A stretch of 12,890 nucleotides of DNA, from contig JADINF010000153.1 of NCBI GenBank assembly GCA_017694145.1, forward strand, positions 1-12,890, in the 5' to 3' direction. The notes under the pieces were generated by a model that had not been told where the DNA came from, did not search any database, and saw only the letters and a program-made list of their open reading frames with translations. Shown here piece by piece: positions 1 to 6,319 of the stretch (position 1 is its first letter; each line of letters begins with the position of its first letter). The position numbers and the translations under genes were made by a program. Source of the stretch: Candidatus Stercoripulliclostridium pullicola. Its GTDB lineage: Bacteria; Bacillota; Clostridia; Christensenellales; DTU072.

Positions 1-676
1 CGAAATTACCGCCGTCCACTATTATGCCGCCCACGCTCGTGGCGTGACCGTCGATATACTTCGTGGAAGCGTGCACCACTACGTTCACGCCGTATGCAAA
101 AGGTCTGCACAGGCAGGGCGTGGCTATCGTATTGTCGCATATAAGCAGAATACCGTGCTTATGCGCTATCGCCGCGAATTTCTCGAAATCCGCTATAGTT
201 CCCGCGGGATTTGCTATCGTTTCGAGGAAGATAGCCCTCGTTTTTTCGTCTATGAGCGACTCTATCTCCTCGGCGGGAGTGTGATTGTTGACGAACCTGC
301 AATCGATACCGAGCTTACGGAGAGTTACGTTGAAAAGGTTGTAAGTCCCGCCGTAAATGGTCGAAAGCGAAATGAAATTGTCGCCCGCCGAGCACACGTT
401 CAGTATGGCGAGCGTGGTCGCGCTCATCCCGGAAGCCGTGGCGAGGGCGCCCGCGCCCCCTTCGAGCGCGGAAATTTTTTCTTCGAGACCGCCCAAAGTG
501 GGATTTCCGAGCCGCGTATAAAAATAGCCCGCTTTCTTAAGATCGAAAAGATCCCCCATTTCTTCGGGCGTGTCGTATGCAAAAGTCGTGCTTTGTATTA
601 TCGGTTGTACGCGCGGCTCGCCGTTTTTCGGCTCGTATCCGCTCTGTACGCATTTTGTGTCTATGGATTTATACAT
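1..676 (-). CDS. metY: O-acetylhomoserine sulfhydrylase (MetY-type), partial: C-terminus beyond left edge
   Basis: This PLP-dependent Cys/Met-metabolism enzyme makes homocysteine from O-acetylhomoserine and sulfide in the cytoplasm. Only the first 225 residues are in the window. Visible family marks are QPIIQSTTFAYDT (24-36), YTRLGNPT (53-60), the cofactor-binding ASGMSA (81-86), the PLP-ring aspartate in CDNT (D181), and VHASTKYIDGHATSVGG (201-217), where K206 is the Schiff-base lysine. The following GGIIVDGGNF is typical of the MetY branch rather than cystathionine gamma-synthase or beta-lyase. The ATG at 676 follows a GGAGG (686-690) at good spacing. The gene lies 57 bp after smpB on the same strand. 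No clear promoter or SAM riboswitch was seen in that gap, so read-through from smpB is likely. A related cystathionine synthase cannot be fully excluded without the C-terminus. Confidence 0.93.
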   Translation of the reverse strand, partial: MYKSIDTKCVQSGYEPKNGEPRVQPIIQSTTFAYDTPEEMGDLFDLKKAGYFYTRLGNPTLGGLEEKISALEGGAGALATASGMSATTLAILNVCSAGDNFISLSTIYGGTYNLFNVTLRKLGIDCRFVNNHTPAEEIESLIDEKTRAIFLETIANPAGTIADFEKFAAIAHKHGILLICDNTIATPCLCRPFAYGVNVVVHASTKYIDGHATSVGGIIVDGGNF

Positions 677-733
677 AGTGAGATTCCTCCGTCGTTTCGT
701 CGTTATTTCCTTGAAAGCCGTCCTAAAACGCGC

Positions 734-1189
734 TTATCTATAATTGCTTTCTTTGACCGCGCGTTCCGCCATGCGCTTTTCGTCGCGTTCGCGGATCGCG
801 TTCCTCTTGTCGTGCCCCTCCTTGCCTTTGGCAAGACCCAGCTCCACTTTCACCAGCGCGTCTTTGAAATACATTTTCGTCACCACGAGCGTGTATCCCT
901 TCTCCGCCACTTTCTGCTTCAGTTTCAGGATCTCTTTCTTGTGCAGGAGGAGCCTGCGCATTCGTTTCGCGTCGGGATTGAAATAGGATCCCTTTTCATA
1001 AGGAGCGATATGCGCGCCTACAAGCAAGATCTCGCCGTTTTTCACGACGGCGTAGCTGTCCTTGAGATTCACGTTACCGAGTCTGACGCTTTTCACTTCG
1101 CTTCCCTGAAGCGCGATACCCGCTTCCAGCGTCGATTCGATATAATAATCGTGATAGGCTTTCTTGTTGGTTGCCACTACTTTGATCAT
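734..1189 (-). CDS. smpB: SsrA-binding protein SmpB
   Basis: SmpB binds tmRNA and brings it to stalled ribosomes for trans-translation. The 151-residue product has the normal length. It shows the family's start (VVATNKKAYHDYYIESTLEA), the core LQGSEVKSVRLGNVNLKDSY (about 28-47), the GAHIAPYEKGSYFNPDAKRMRRLLLHK segment with its RKLLLHK-type signature (about 58-84), and a basic C-terminal tail from about residue 121 (KGKEGHDKRNAIRERDEKR) that enters the ribosome. The ATG at 1189 follows AGGAAG. It sits between secG and metY. An rnr gene, often found between secG and smpB in Firmicutes, is absent. A terminator and an extended -10 promoter separate it from secG, so it has its own start of transcription. 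No tmRNA gene is in the window. Confidence 0.98.
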   Translation of the reverse strand: MIKVVATNKKAYHDYYIESTLEAGIALQGSEVKSVRLGNVNLKDSYAVVKNGEILLVGAHIAPYEKGSYFNPDAKRMRRLLLHKKEILKLKQKVAEKGYTLVVTKMYFKDALVKVELGLAKGKEGHDKRNAIRERDEKRMAERAVKESNYR

Positions 1190-1208
1190 ATCTTCCTACG
1201 ATTTTTAC

Positions 1209-1219
1209 ATTATACCATA
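1209..1219 (-). promoter_or_regulatory. Extended -10 promoter of smpB
   Basis: On the minus strand this reads TATGGTATAAT, a consensus -10 (1209-1214) with a TG extension. No good -35 is present; the spacer position falls inside the secG terminator hairpin. The smpB start codon is 20 bp downstream of the -10. The identical 11-mer forms the -10 region of secG. Confidence 0.6.
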
Positions 1220-1224
1220 AGATT

Positions 1225-1254
1225 AAAAAAATGGCTATAATAATATAGCCATTT
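1225..1254 (-). terminator. Rho-independent terminator of secG
   Basis: A perfect 10-bp inverted repeat (1229-1238 with 1245-1254, arms AAATGGCTAT/ATAGCCATTT, 6-nt loop) is followed on the minus strand by a run of seven T (1231-1225, partly in the stem). It lies 32 bp past the secG stop. Confidence 0.8.
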
Positions 1255-1286
1255 CCTTAACGTTTTAACGTTTTCGCGACGCCCGA

Positions 1287-1556
1287 TTACAGCCTGTTGT
1301 TCAACATATGGAATACGAAAAACAATATCGAGCACACAAGCATCGCCGCGGCTATACCTACCGTCCACCTTTTGAATTTGGCGTCCATGGTTTTCGCTTT
1401 GTTCTTGCCGAAAAATGTTTCCGCGGCACCCGTTATGGCGCCGAGATTGCCTTGATTGCCGCTCTGCATCATTACGATGACTATCATAGCGATGGCGAGC
1501 AACGCCATTATTACCATAAGCGCGATCATAAGACCGGAATATAAGTCGTGAAGCAT
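1287..1556 (-). CDS. secG: Preprotein translocase subunit SecG
   Basis: SecG is the small accessory membrane subunit of the SecYEG export channel. The 89-residue protein has two hydrophobic helices (about 8-30 and 67-86). Between them is the conserved cytoplasmic loop with VMMQSGNQGNLGAITGAAETFFG (about 28-50), matching the family's QxGKxGGLxGAxxGGxxxxFG pattern. The loop ends in the basic KNKAKTMDAKFKRWT that precedes helix 2. The ATG at 1556 follows AAGGAGA (1561-1567), and a strong promoter lies upstream. It is followed by its own terminator and then smpB, a gene order common in Gram-positive bacteria. Confidence 0.96.
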   Translation of the reverse strand: MLHDLYSGLMIALMVIMALLAIAMIVIVMMQSGNQGNLGAITGAAETFFGKNKAKTMDAKFKRWTVGIAAAMLVCSILFFVFHMLNNRL

Positions 1557-1621
1557 GTTTTCTCCTTAACTTCCCGTATTCTGGCGTGCAAAATAAGGCG
1601 CACGTCACGGAATGCTTGCTT

Positions 1622-1650
1622 ATTATACCATAGGTATTTACGGTTATCAA
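1622..1650 (-). promoter_or_regulatory. Sigma-A promoter of secG
   Basis: The minus strand shows TTGATA (1645-1650), a 17-bp spacer and TATAAT (1622-1627), with a TG one base before the -10 (extended -10). The secG start codon is 66 bp downstream. Confidence 0.85.
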
Positions 1651-1685
1651 GCGAATTACTCAACTTTTCCGATTAAATTCGATAG

Positions 1686-1722
1686 GTCAAATATTGACTT
1701 ATACGCGCTCGTGGAGTATCAT
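1686..1722 (+). promoter_or_regulatory. Promoter of the DUF5058-cysK operon, with a small inverted repeat over the -35
   Basis: TTGACT (1694-1699), a 17-bp spacer and TATCAT (1717-1722) give a leader of about 25 nt before the ATG at 1756. The -35 is the right arm of a short inverted repeat, GTCAA-ATA-TTGAC (1686-1698), which could be an operator or chance. The leader is too short for a riboswitch or T-box. Confidence 0.7.
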
Positions 1723-1755
1723 AAATTATAAACCAAAGAACGGAGGAACCTTTTT

Positions 1756-2487
1756 ATGCCCGAAAGTTTCGTATCGATATACGTGCTCGGCGCGATAATA
1801 GCCGCGATCATCATAGCGATGTCGGTTGTTTTTCTCGTCAAAGCGGCGCGCAGAGCCAAAGCTATCGGAATGGACAAGAAAATCGTCACCGAAACAATTA
1901 AAAACAGCGCTTTATTCTCGATAATCCCTTCTATCCCTATAGTTATCGGTATAGGGATCATGATGCAGTTTTTGGGACTTGCGATACCGTGGATAAGGCT
2001 TTCGGTCATAGGCGCGCTCCAGTACGAAATACTCGCGATGGATCAAGCGGGAGTCACGACCGCAACGGACAACACCGCGATAGCCACCGCCTGCGTCGTC
2101 ATGACGATAAGCATAATAACGGGACCCCTTTTCAACGCGATATTCTATAAAAAGTATCAGAACAAGCTCCTCGAACTGCAGGAAAAGAACGAACGCAAAA
2201 TGAACGCGATAACGGGAGCGCTCCTGGGCGGCATGCTCGCCGGCATAATGTCCGCGATAATCATGGGAGGCTTCTTCGGTATCAACGCCCCCGTGACCGA
2301 CGCGAGCGGAATAACCACTTACGGCGAGATAACGCTCATCACCCTTGCCGCGAGCGTGATACTTATGGGACTTTGCGGCGTAATTCTACTGGTATTCAAA
2401 CAGAAATGGATAGAATCCTACGCTTTGCCGATAAGTATCCTCGGCTCGCTTGCGATAGCTTTCGCATTCATACCGGTATTCGCGTAA
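1756..2487 (+). CDS. DUF5058-type integral membrane protein, possible transporter subunit
   Basis: This 243-residue protein looks like the DUF5058 family, whose function is not established. About six membrane helices can be read (roughly 7-29, 50-76, 106-130, 152-173, 191-214, 221-241). A charged cytoplasmic stretch, YKKYQNKLLELQEKNERK (131-148), lies between helices 3 and 4. The loop after helix 2 (IPWIRLSVIGALQYEILAMDQAG) and the polar TTATDNTAIATA before helix 3 look like conserved family positions. The ATG at 1756 follows CGGAGGA. The stop codon overlaps the ribosome binding site of the next gene, also a six-helix membrane protein, and cysK follows. The tight coupling suggests a two-subunit membrane complex tied to sulfur amino acid metabolism. 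This is inferred from position only. Confidence 0.75.
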   Translation: MPESFVSIYVLGAIIAAIIIAMSVVFLVKAARRAKAIGMDKKIVTETIKNSALFSIIPSIPIVIGIGIMMQFLGLAIPWIRLSVIGALQYEILAMDQAGVTTATDNTAIATACVVMTISIITGPLFNAIFYKKYQNKLLELQEKNERKMNAITGALLGGMLAGIMSAIIMGGFFGINAPVTDASGITTYGEITLITLAASVILMGLCGVILLVFKQKWIESYALPISILGSLAIAFAFIPVFA

Positions 2488-2500
2488 GGAGGACGTAAAG

Positions 2501-3199
2501 ATGAAAAAATCGGATTTTTTCGGCGTAGCCGCAACAAGAGAAGAACATAACAACCAGATGCACAATCTGGGAAGAATATTTACCTGGATAGCCTTGGGCT
2601 TCATCTGCGCGTTGCCCATAGTGTATTGCATTTCCGCGGGCGTCACTCCTAACTGGTCGCAACTCGGTATATGCGTCCCGTTTATGGCGGGCTACTGGGC
2701 GATAGGACTCATCGAAGCGTTGAGTTACGCGCCGCTTCTCGGAACGGGCGGGCAATACCTTTCGTTCATCACGGGCAACATCTCCAACCTCAAGCTCCCC
2801 TGCTCGCTCAACTCGCAGACAATCGCGAAAACGAAACAGGGCTCCGAGGAACAGGAAATAGTTTCGACGATATCGATAGCCGTGGGAAGCATAGTGACGA
2901 CGATCATAATCATAATAGGACTTATCCCCCTTGCGATATTCCAGAACGAGATCGTCAACGTTCTGAAGCCCGTGTCGCCCTACGTCATTCCCGCAATATT
3001 CGGCGGACTGACGATGGTGCTTATGGCAAAATATTTCAAGATCGCCGCAATACCTTTCGCGGTGTGCCTGCTGATATGCCTTGTCGGTAACCTTATCGGC
3101 TACGGCGAAACGGTGAACAGCCAGTCCACGATGGTCATAGTGGGTATGGTGGTGAGCATAATATCCACTCTCATACTGTACAAATTCAACAAGATTTGA
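2501..3199 (+). CDS. Six-helix membrane protein, partner of the DUF5058 protein
   Basis: I do not recognise a named family. The 232-residue protein starts with a polar, cytoplasmic-looking segment (1-24). About six hydrophobic segments follow, near 25-46, 54-79, 120-145, 156-174, 178-198 and 208-227. A long polar loop between helices 2 and 3 carries LLGTGGQYLSFITGNISNLK (79-98) and a charged stretch TIAKTKQGSEEQE (107-119). The Gly/Asn-rich part of this loop could be a re-entrant or substrate-binding element. The ATG at 2501 follows AAGGAGG directly after the upstream stop, a 13-bp gap, so the two membrane proteins are probably made together. cysK begins 25 bp downstream. A two-component secondary transporter is the simplest reading; this is inference. 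Confidence 0.7.
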   Translation: MKKSDFFGVAATREEHNNQMHNLGRIFTWIALGFICALPIVYCISAGVTPNWSQLGICVPFMAGYWAIGLIEALSYAPLLGTGGQYLSFITGNISNLKLPCSLNSQTIAKTKQGSEEQEIVSTISIAVGSIVTTIIIIIGLIPLAIFQNEIVNVLKPVSPYVIPAIFGGLTMVLMAKYFKIAAIPFAVCLLICLVGNLIGYGETVNSQSTMVIVGMVVSIISTLILYKFNKI

Positions 3200-3224
3200 T
3201 AAAAAAGACGAATAAGGCGCAAAT

Positions 3225-4115
3225 ATGCTTGCGAAAAACATAACCGAACTGATAGGAAACACGCCGTTACTCCGCTTGGGTAACGGCAATATATACGCAA
3301 AACTCGAATATTTCAATCCTTTACATTCCGTCAAGGACAGAGCGGCGCTGTATATGATAGAGGGCGCGGAAAAGCGAGGCGAGCTCGAGGCGGGCGGCAC
3401 GGTCGTGGAAGCGACGAGCGGCAACACCGGCATAGGACTTACCTATATCGCGTTGCAAAAAGGGTATAAGCCGGTGCTCGTAATGCCCGAAAACATGAGC
3501 GACGAGCGCAAAAAGCTTCTCCGTCATCTCGGCGCGGAAGTTGTACTGACTCCGAAAGAAGAAGGAATGGCGGGCGCGCACGCGAAAGCGGACGAGATAG
3601 CCCGCGAAAGAGGCGCCTTCGTTCCCGACCAATTCGCTAATCCCGACAATGCACGCGCGCACGAAGAAACGACCGCAAAGGAGATAATCTCCGATCTCGG
3701 AGATATAAAACCCGATTATCTCGTACTTACCTTCGGCTCCGGCGGCACGCTCACGGGACTCGGAAGAGCTCTCAAAAAGGTTTATCCCGAATTAAAAGTC
3801 GTTGCGGTTGAGCCCGAGGAAAGTCCCCTCCTCTCACGCGGCTATGCCGGCGCTCACGGTATACAGGGGATAGGCGCGAACTTTATTCCCGATCTTCTCG
3901 ACAAAGAAGTCATAGACGAAACGGTATGCGTAAAAAGCGCCGACGCGATAGTCGGAGCTACCCGCGCCGCCAAAGAATACGGTACCCTCATAGGCATCTC
4001 CTCCGGTGCCGCGCTCGTCGCTTCCGAGCTTGTCGCGGCGAGAAATTCTGAAGCCGTCGTGGTCACTCTTTTTCCCGACACCGGAGAAAGATATCTGAGC
4101 GTTTGGGAATCCTGA
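3225..4115 (+). CDS. cysK: Cysteine synthase (O-acetylserine sulfhydrylase)
   Basis: CysK makes cysteine from O-acetylserine and sulfide using PLP. The 296-residue protein is slightly short of the usual 300-315 but complete. It shows ELIGNTPLLRL (8-18), YFNPLHSVKDRAA (29-41) with the Schiff-base lysine K37, the substrate loop TSGNTG (64-69), the phosphate-binding GSGGT (171-175), the family signature HGIQGIGANFIP (211-222), GISSGAA (257-263) and LFPDTGERYLS (282-292). The sequence PLHS before VKDR replaces the commoner PGGS. The ribosome binding site (AAGGCG) is weak. It is the last gene of the operon with the two membrane proteins and is followed by a terminator. With metY on the other strand it makes this a sulfide-assimilation locus. 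Confidence 0.96.
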   Translation: MLAKNITELIGNTPLLRLGNGNIYAKLEYFNPLHSVKDRAALYMIEGAEKRGELEAGGTVVEATSGNTGIGLTYIALQKGYKPVLVMPENMSDERKKLLRHLGAEVVLTPKEEGMAGAHAKADEIARERGAFVPDQFANPDNARAHEETTAKEIISDLGDIKPDYLVLTFGSGGTLTGLGRALKKVYPELKVVAVEPEESPLLSRGYAGAHGIQGIGANFIPDLLDKEVIDETVCVKSADAIVGATRAAKEYGTLIGISSGAALVASELVAARNSEAVVVTLFPDTGERYLSVWES

Positions 4116-4167
4116 TCGCGCGTTACGATAGCCGTAACTCACAAACAGCGATAATTCAAGCACAAAC

Positions 4168-4193
4168 AAACCGCCCTCGTTCCGGGGCGGTTT
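4168..4193 (+). terminator. Terminator hairpin after cysK, possibly bidirectional
   Basis: A perfect 9-bp inverted repeat, AAACCGCCC (4168-4176) and GGGCGGTTT (4185-4193), with an 8-nt loop lies between the convergent cysK and the small tail-anchored gene. The T-runs are short on both strands (TTTATTT on plus, TTTGTTTG on minus), so it may serve both genes. Confidence 0.75.
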
Positions 4194-4228
4194 ATTTACG
4201 TTATATAATGTATTTCAGTTCCGATCCG

Positions 4229-4600
4229 TCAGATGAGGAAGCAGGCGGCTACGATAAGCAGTACAACGCTTATCCCCACGAATACCGCCCCTATCGCGCG
4301 CTTATTTCTGATATACGCTTTGCGCACGGCTCTGCCGCCGTATGCGGGCGTCACTATCGCGTCTCCCTCCGGAGCGCGGGTGTGCTCATATAGCTTTTCC
4401 ACGCCGAACTTTCTGCCCGGATATGCGTACTCGTCGTAAGGTACCGGCGGATAGTAAGGAGGCGGAACGAAACCTATGTTGGGTTGTACGCGCGAAGCGG
4501 CGCGGCTGACGCTTCCTCCGTTACCGTATACGGCAAAAGGCGTCGGCTTCACGTCGCCGTTATAATCTTTACCTACTACCATCAATCTTTCGGACGGCAT
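4229..4600 (-). CDS. Small Pro/Tyr-rich tail-anchored membrane protein, unknown function
   Basis: No family is recognised. The 123-residue protein starts at the ATG at 4600, preceded by GAGGAGAG. A longer reading from 4651 is ruled out because that ATG lies upstream of the likely transcription start (-10 at 4630-4635). There is no signal peptide. Residues 38-62 are rich in proline and tyrosine, including FVPPPYYPPVPYDEYAYPG (44-62). A basic patch RKAYIRNKR (93-101) precedes a single C-terminal membrane helix (103-123) that ends the protein. This suggests a tail-anchored protein with its body in the cytoplasm. The Pro/Tyr stretch could bind partners. It is a single-gene unit with its own promoter, between cysK and the GH18 gene. 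Confidence 0.75.
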   Translation of the reverse strand: MPSERLMVVGKDYNGDVKPTPFAVYGNGGSVSRAASRVQPNIGFVPPPYYPPVPYDEYAYPGRKFGVEKLYEHTRAPEGDAIVTPAYGGRAVRKAYIRNKRAIGAVFVGISVVLLIVAACFLI

Positions 4601-4629
4601 AATATCTCTCCTCACTTCATTATAAAATA

Positions 4630-4658
4630 ATAATACAACAACGGAAATCAAAAGTCAA
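4630..4658 (-). promoter_or_regulatory. Promoter of the tail-anchored protein gene
   Basis: Minus-strand TTGACT (4653-4658), a 17-bp spacer and TATTAT (4630-4635). The leader is about 20 nt. The -35 lies in the left arm of the inverted repeat at 4651-4687. Confidence 0.75.
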
Positions 4659-4687
4659 TACGCGGTTTAGTTCAAAATATTGACTTT
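4651..4687. repeat. 10-bp inverted repeat covering two divergent -35 boxes
   Basis: AAAGTCAATA (4651-4660) and TATTGACTTT (4678-4687) are perfect reverse complements separated by 17 bp. Each arm contains the -35 hexamer of an outward-facing promoter. It could be an operator for one regulator that controls both directions, or a product of two similar -35 regions. Confidence 0.55.
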
Positions 4688-4708
4688 CGGCGGTGCCTGT
4701 CATAATAT
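4680..4708 (+). promoter_or_regulatory. Orphan plus-strand promoter facing the GH18 terminator
   Basis: TTGACT (4680-4685), a 17-bp spacer and TAATAT (4703-4708). No plus-strand gene follows. Transcription would begin near 4715, meet the hairpin at 4730-4752 and then run antisense into the 3' end of the GH18 gene. Confidence 0.5.
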
Positions 4709-4726
4709 TTAATGGTGATATATGGT

Positions 4727-4752
4727 AAAAACGCCCGCATTTCGCGGGCGTT
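4727..4752 (-). terminator. Rho-independent terminator of the GH18 gene
   Basis: A perfect 9-bp stem, AACGCCCGC (4730-4738) with GCGGGCGTT (4744-4752) and a 5-nt loop, is followed on the minus strand by five T (4731-4727). It lies about 37 bp past the GH18 stop codon. Confidence 0.9.
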
Positions 4753-4789
4753 CGATTTATTTACTACATTCGTATAGTTTATACGGCGT

Positions 4790-6178
4790 TCAGCTTCTCG
4801 CGGCGATGGCTTTCGCTATCGTATTCGTTAGCGACAGCTCCGGGTCGGAAGAGTCGGCACCGAAATGCCATATCATTATGCCGCCGAGCCCCGCGTCCAT
4901 AGCATACGCCGTCTTGTCGTATATCATCTGTCTGCCGTTATAGTAATTGCGGAGTTCGGGATGACTTACGCCGTTGATGTCGGTGTACGCTTCGACGTAA
5001 CTGTTCTCGAAGGGCGACAGCTTGTCCGCCACGTCGTAATAGTTCCCCCAATACGGATCCGCATTCACGGGGCGCGAATAATAAGGTACGCCGAGATTGA
5101 TCTTTTTGAGATCGAGCCCTTTATTGATAAGTTTATCCGCCACTTCGTATGCGGAAGTGTAGAACGCGGCGTGATCTCCGCGCTCGTCGAACATATCATA
5201 GGACATTATCTCTATCCGGTCGAAAGCTTCGAGATCCCTTTTCGTGAGTTTACCCACGCCGATATTCCATATCGAAAGCGCCGCCGTAAGCAACTTCCCT
5301 TCGGGAAGCGCCGCTTTCAGTTCCTTTACGAACCTTTTATAAACCGTGTAGTCTTTCAGCGTTTCGGGATATTCGTAGTCGAACGACACCCCGTCCAAAG
5401 CGTATTCCTCGACAAAAGCGAGAAGATTTGCTTTGAGATTTTCGGCATTTGTACCCATCGCAGAATTGTGCCTTCCCGGTACCGTCAGCCCGTCGCCGAA
5501 ATCTTTATTGCCGAGCACCATTACCACGACCGTTGCCGAAGGCGCGAGCGACTTGATTTTCGCAACGGCGTCTTTAAGCAATACCTCCGCGCTCACCTTG
5601 CCGCCGTCCTTTTCGAGCTCGTTGAATACGAGATCGCCCTCTTTGTTAAAGTAAATGACGTTGAACAAATTAAAATCGGTGACTTTCTTCGCGACTTCCG
5701 CTTTATCCCCTTCGAGCGCCGCCGCTTCGTCCACGCTTATGTACGCCATTATCCTGAAATCGTCTGCCGTACCGCTCACCATATAGGCTTCGGGTTTACG
5801 TAGCTTCCACTCACCGTCCGAGGACAGCACCTCTATCCTTACGCTCCTTGCCGTCACCGTTTCGAAAGCGCAGTACCTCAAACCCTCGATATAATCGTTA
5901 CCGTAAAAAGCGACGTCGGATCCGTCTGCATAAATGCGGAACGAAGTAATATTCGCGCCTTTTTCTTTCAGCACCAGAGTATTGAATGTGACCGTCTTAC
6001 CGAAGTCGAAAACGGCGGACGCGCCCGCGTTTCCCGAATCGCTCAGGAATTTCCCGTCCTCGGCAAGATCCTCGAAAGCCTTTGTTATGGCTTTGGGCGT
6101 CTTACCTGTACACGCCGAAAGCGCGAAAACGCTTGCGACGACGCAGATCAGCATTATTATAGGAAGTATTCTTTTCAT
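4790..6178 (-). CDS. GH18-family lipoprotein with N-terminal discoidin-like domain
   Basis: This is a secreted, membrane-attached glycoside hydrolase of the chitinase / N-acetylglucosaminidase fold. The 462-residue protein has a lipoprotein signal peptide ending in LSAC, with C23 as the lipidated cysteine. A discoidin / F5-8 type C-like beta-sandwich follows (about 50-135, FDFGKTVTFNTLVLKE ... VTARSVRIEV). A GH18 TIM barrel then spans about 141-462. Its strand-4 motif is DGVSFDYEYP (262-271): the inner aspartate D267 and the acid Glu E269 are kept, but the middle aspartate of DxxDxDxE is serine. MSYDM (325-329) and GIMIWHFGAD (433-442) are the family's substrate and back-wall positions. The ATG at 6178 follows GAGGAG. 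It has its own promoter and terminator. Likely substrates are GlcNAc-containing polymers such as peptidoglycan or host glycans; the exact substrate is unknown. Confidence 0.9.
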   Translation of the reverse strand: MKRILPIIMLICVVASVFALSACTGKTPKAITKAFEDLAEDGKFLSDSGNAGASAVFDFGKTVTFNTLVLKEKGANITSFRIYADGSDVAFYGNDYIEGLRYCAFETVTARSVRIEVLSSDGEWKLRKPEAYMVSGTADDFRIMAYISVDEAAALEGDKAEVAKKVTDFNLFNVIYFNKEGDLVFNELEKDGGKVSAEVLLKDAVAKIKSLAPSATVVVMVLGNKDFGDGLTVPGRHNSAMGTNAENLKANLLAFVEEYALDGVSFDYEYPETLKDYTVYKRFVKELKAALPEGKLLTAALSIWNIGVGKLTKRDLEAFDRIEIMSYDMFDERGDHAAFYTSAYEVADKLINKGLDLKKINLGVPYYSRPVNADPYWGNYYDVADKLSPFENSYVEAYTDINGVSHPELRNYYNGRQMIYDKTAYAMDAGLGGIMIWHFGADSSDPELSLTNTIAKAIAARS

Positions 6179-6210
6179 TATCCGCTCCTCGGAATATGCT
6201 CGTCAAGTCC

Positions 6211-6239
6211 ATTATGCAATAAAATACAAATAAAATCAA
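6211..6239 (-). promoter_or_regulatory. Promoter of the GH18 lipoprotein gene
   Basis: Minus-strand TTGATT (6234-6239), a 17-bp spacer and CATAAT (6211-6216), in an A/T-rich stretch, with the start codon 32 bp downstream. It is back-to-back with the promoter at 6275-6303. Confidence 0.7.
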
Positions 6240-6274
6240 TCCGAAAATCGAAATACGAAGTCGAAAGGACGGGA

Positions 6275-6303
6275 TTGACTGCCCTCCCCGCGCGTCTTAT
6301 AAT
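6275..6303 (+). promoter_or_regulatory. Promoter of the acyltransferase-like gene
   Basis: TTGACT (6275-6280), an exact 17-bp spacer and a consensus TATAAT (6298-6303). The transcript starts near 6310, which excludes the two upstream ATG/ORF starts at 6275 and 6302 and fixes translation at the ATG at 6320 behind GGAGAG. Confidence 0.88.
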
Positions 6304-6319
6304 GTATACGGAGAGTATT

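Noticed and set aside
677..733. SAM riboswitch or T-box before metY
   Set aside because: The gap is 57 bp, too short, and lacks the conserved core of either element.
44..1240. A 398-codon plus-strand open frame across the left end
   Set aside because: It runs antisense to metY and smpB, both of which have clear family motifs and ribosome binding sites. The plus-strand translation has no recognisable domain.
1190..1286. tmRNA (ssrA) gene beside smpB
   Set aside because: The region holds only the secG terminator and the smpB promoter. There is no tRNA-like acceptor end or tag reading frame.
2468..3433. A 321-codon minus-strand open frame
   Set aside because: It is antisense to the second membrane gene and the start of cysK, is His/Arg/Tyr-rich and has no family resemblance.
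4722..4943. A small plus-strand protein after the orphan promoter
   Set aside because: It has no ribosome binding site, runs through the terminator hairpin and overlaps the GH18 3' end antisense.
4865..5803. A 312-codon plus-strand open frame
   Set aside because: It is antisense to the GH18 lipoprotein, whose lipobox, catalytic motif, promoter and terminator are all on the minus strand.
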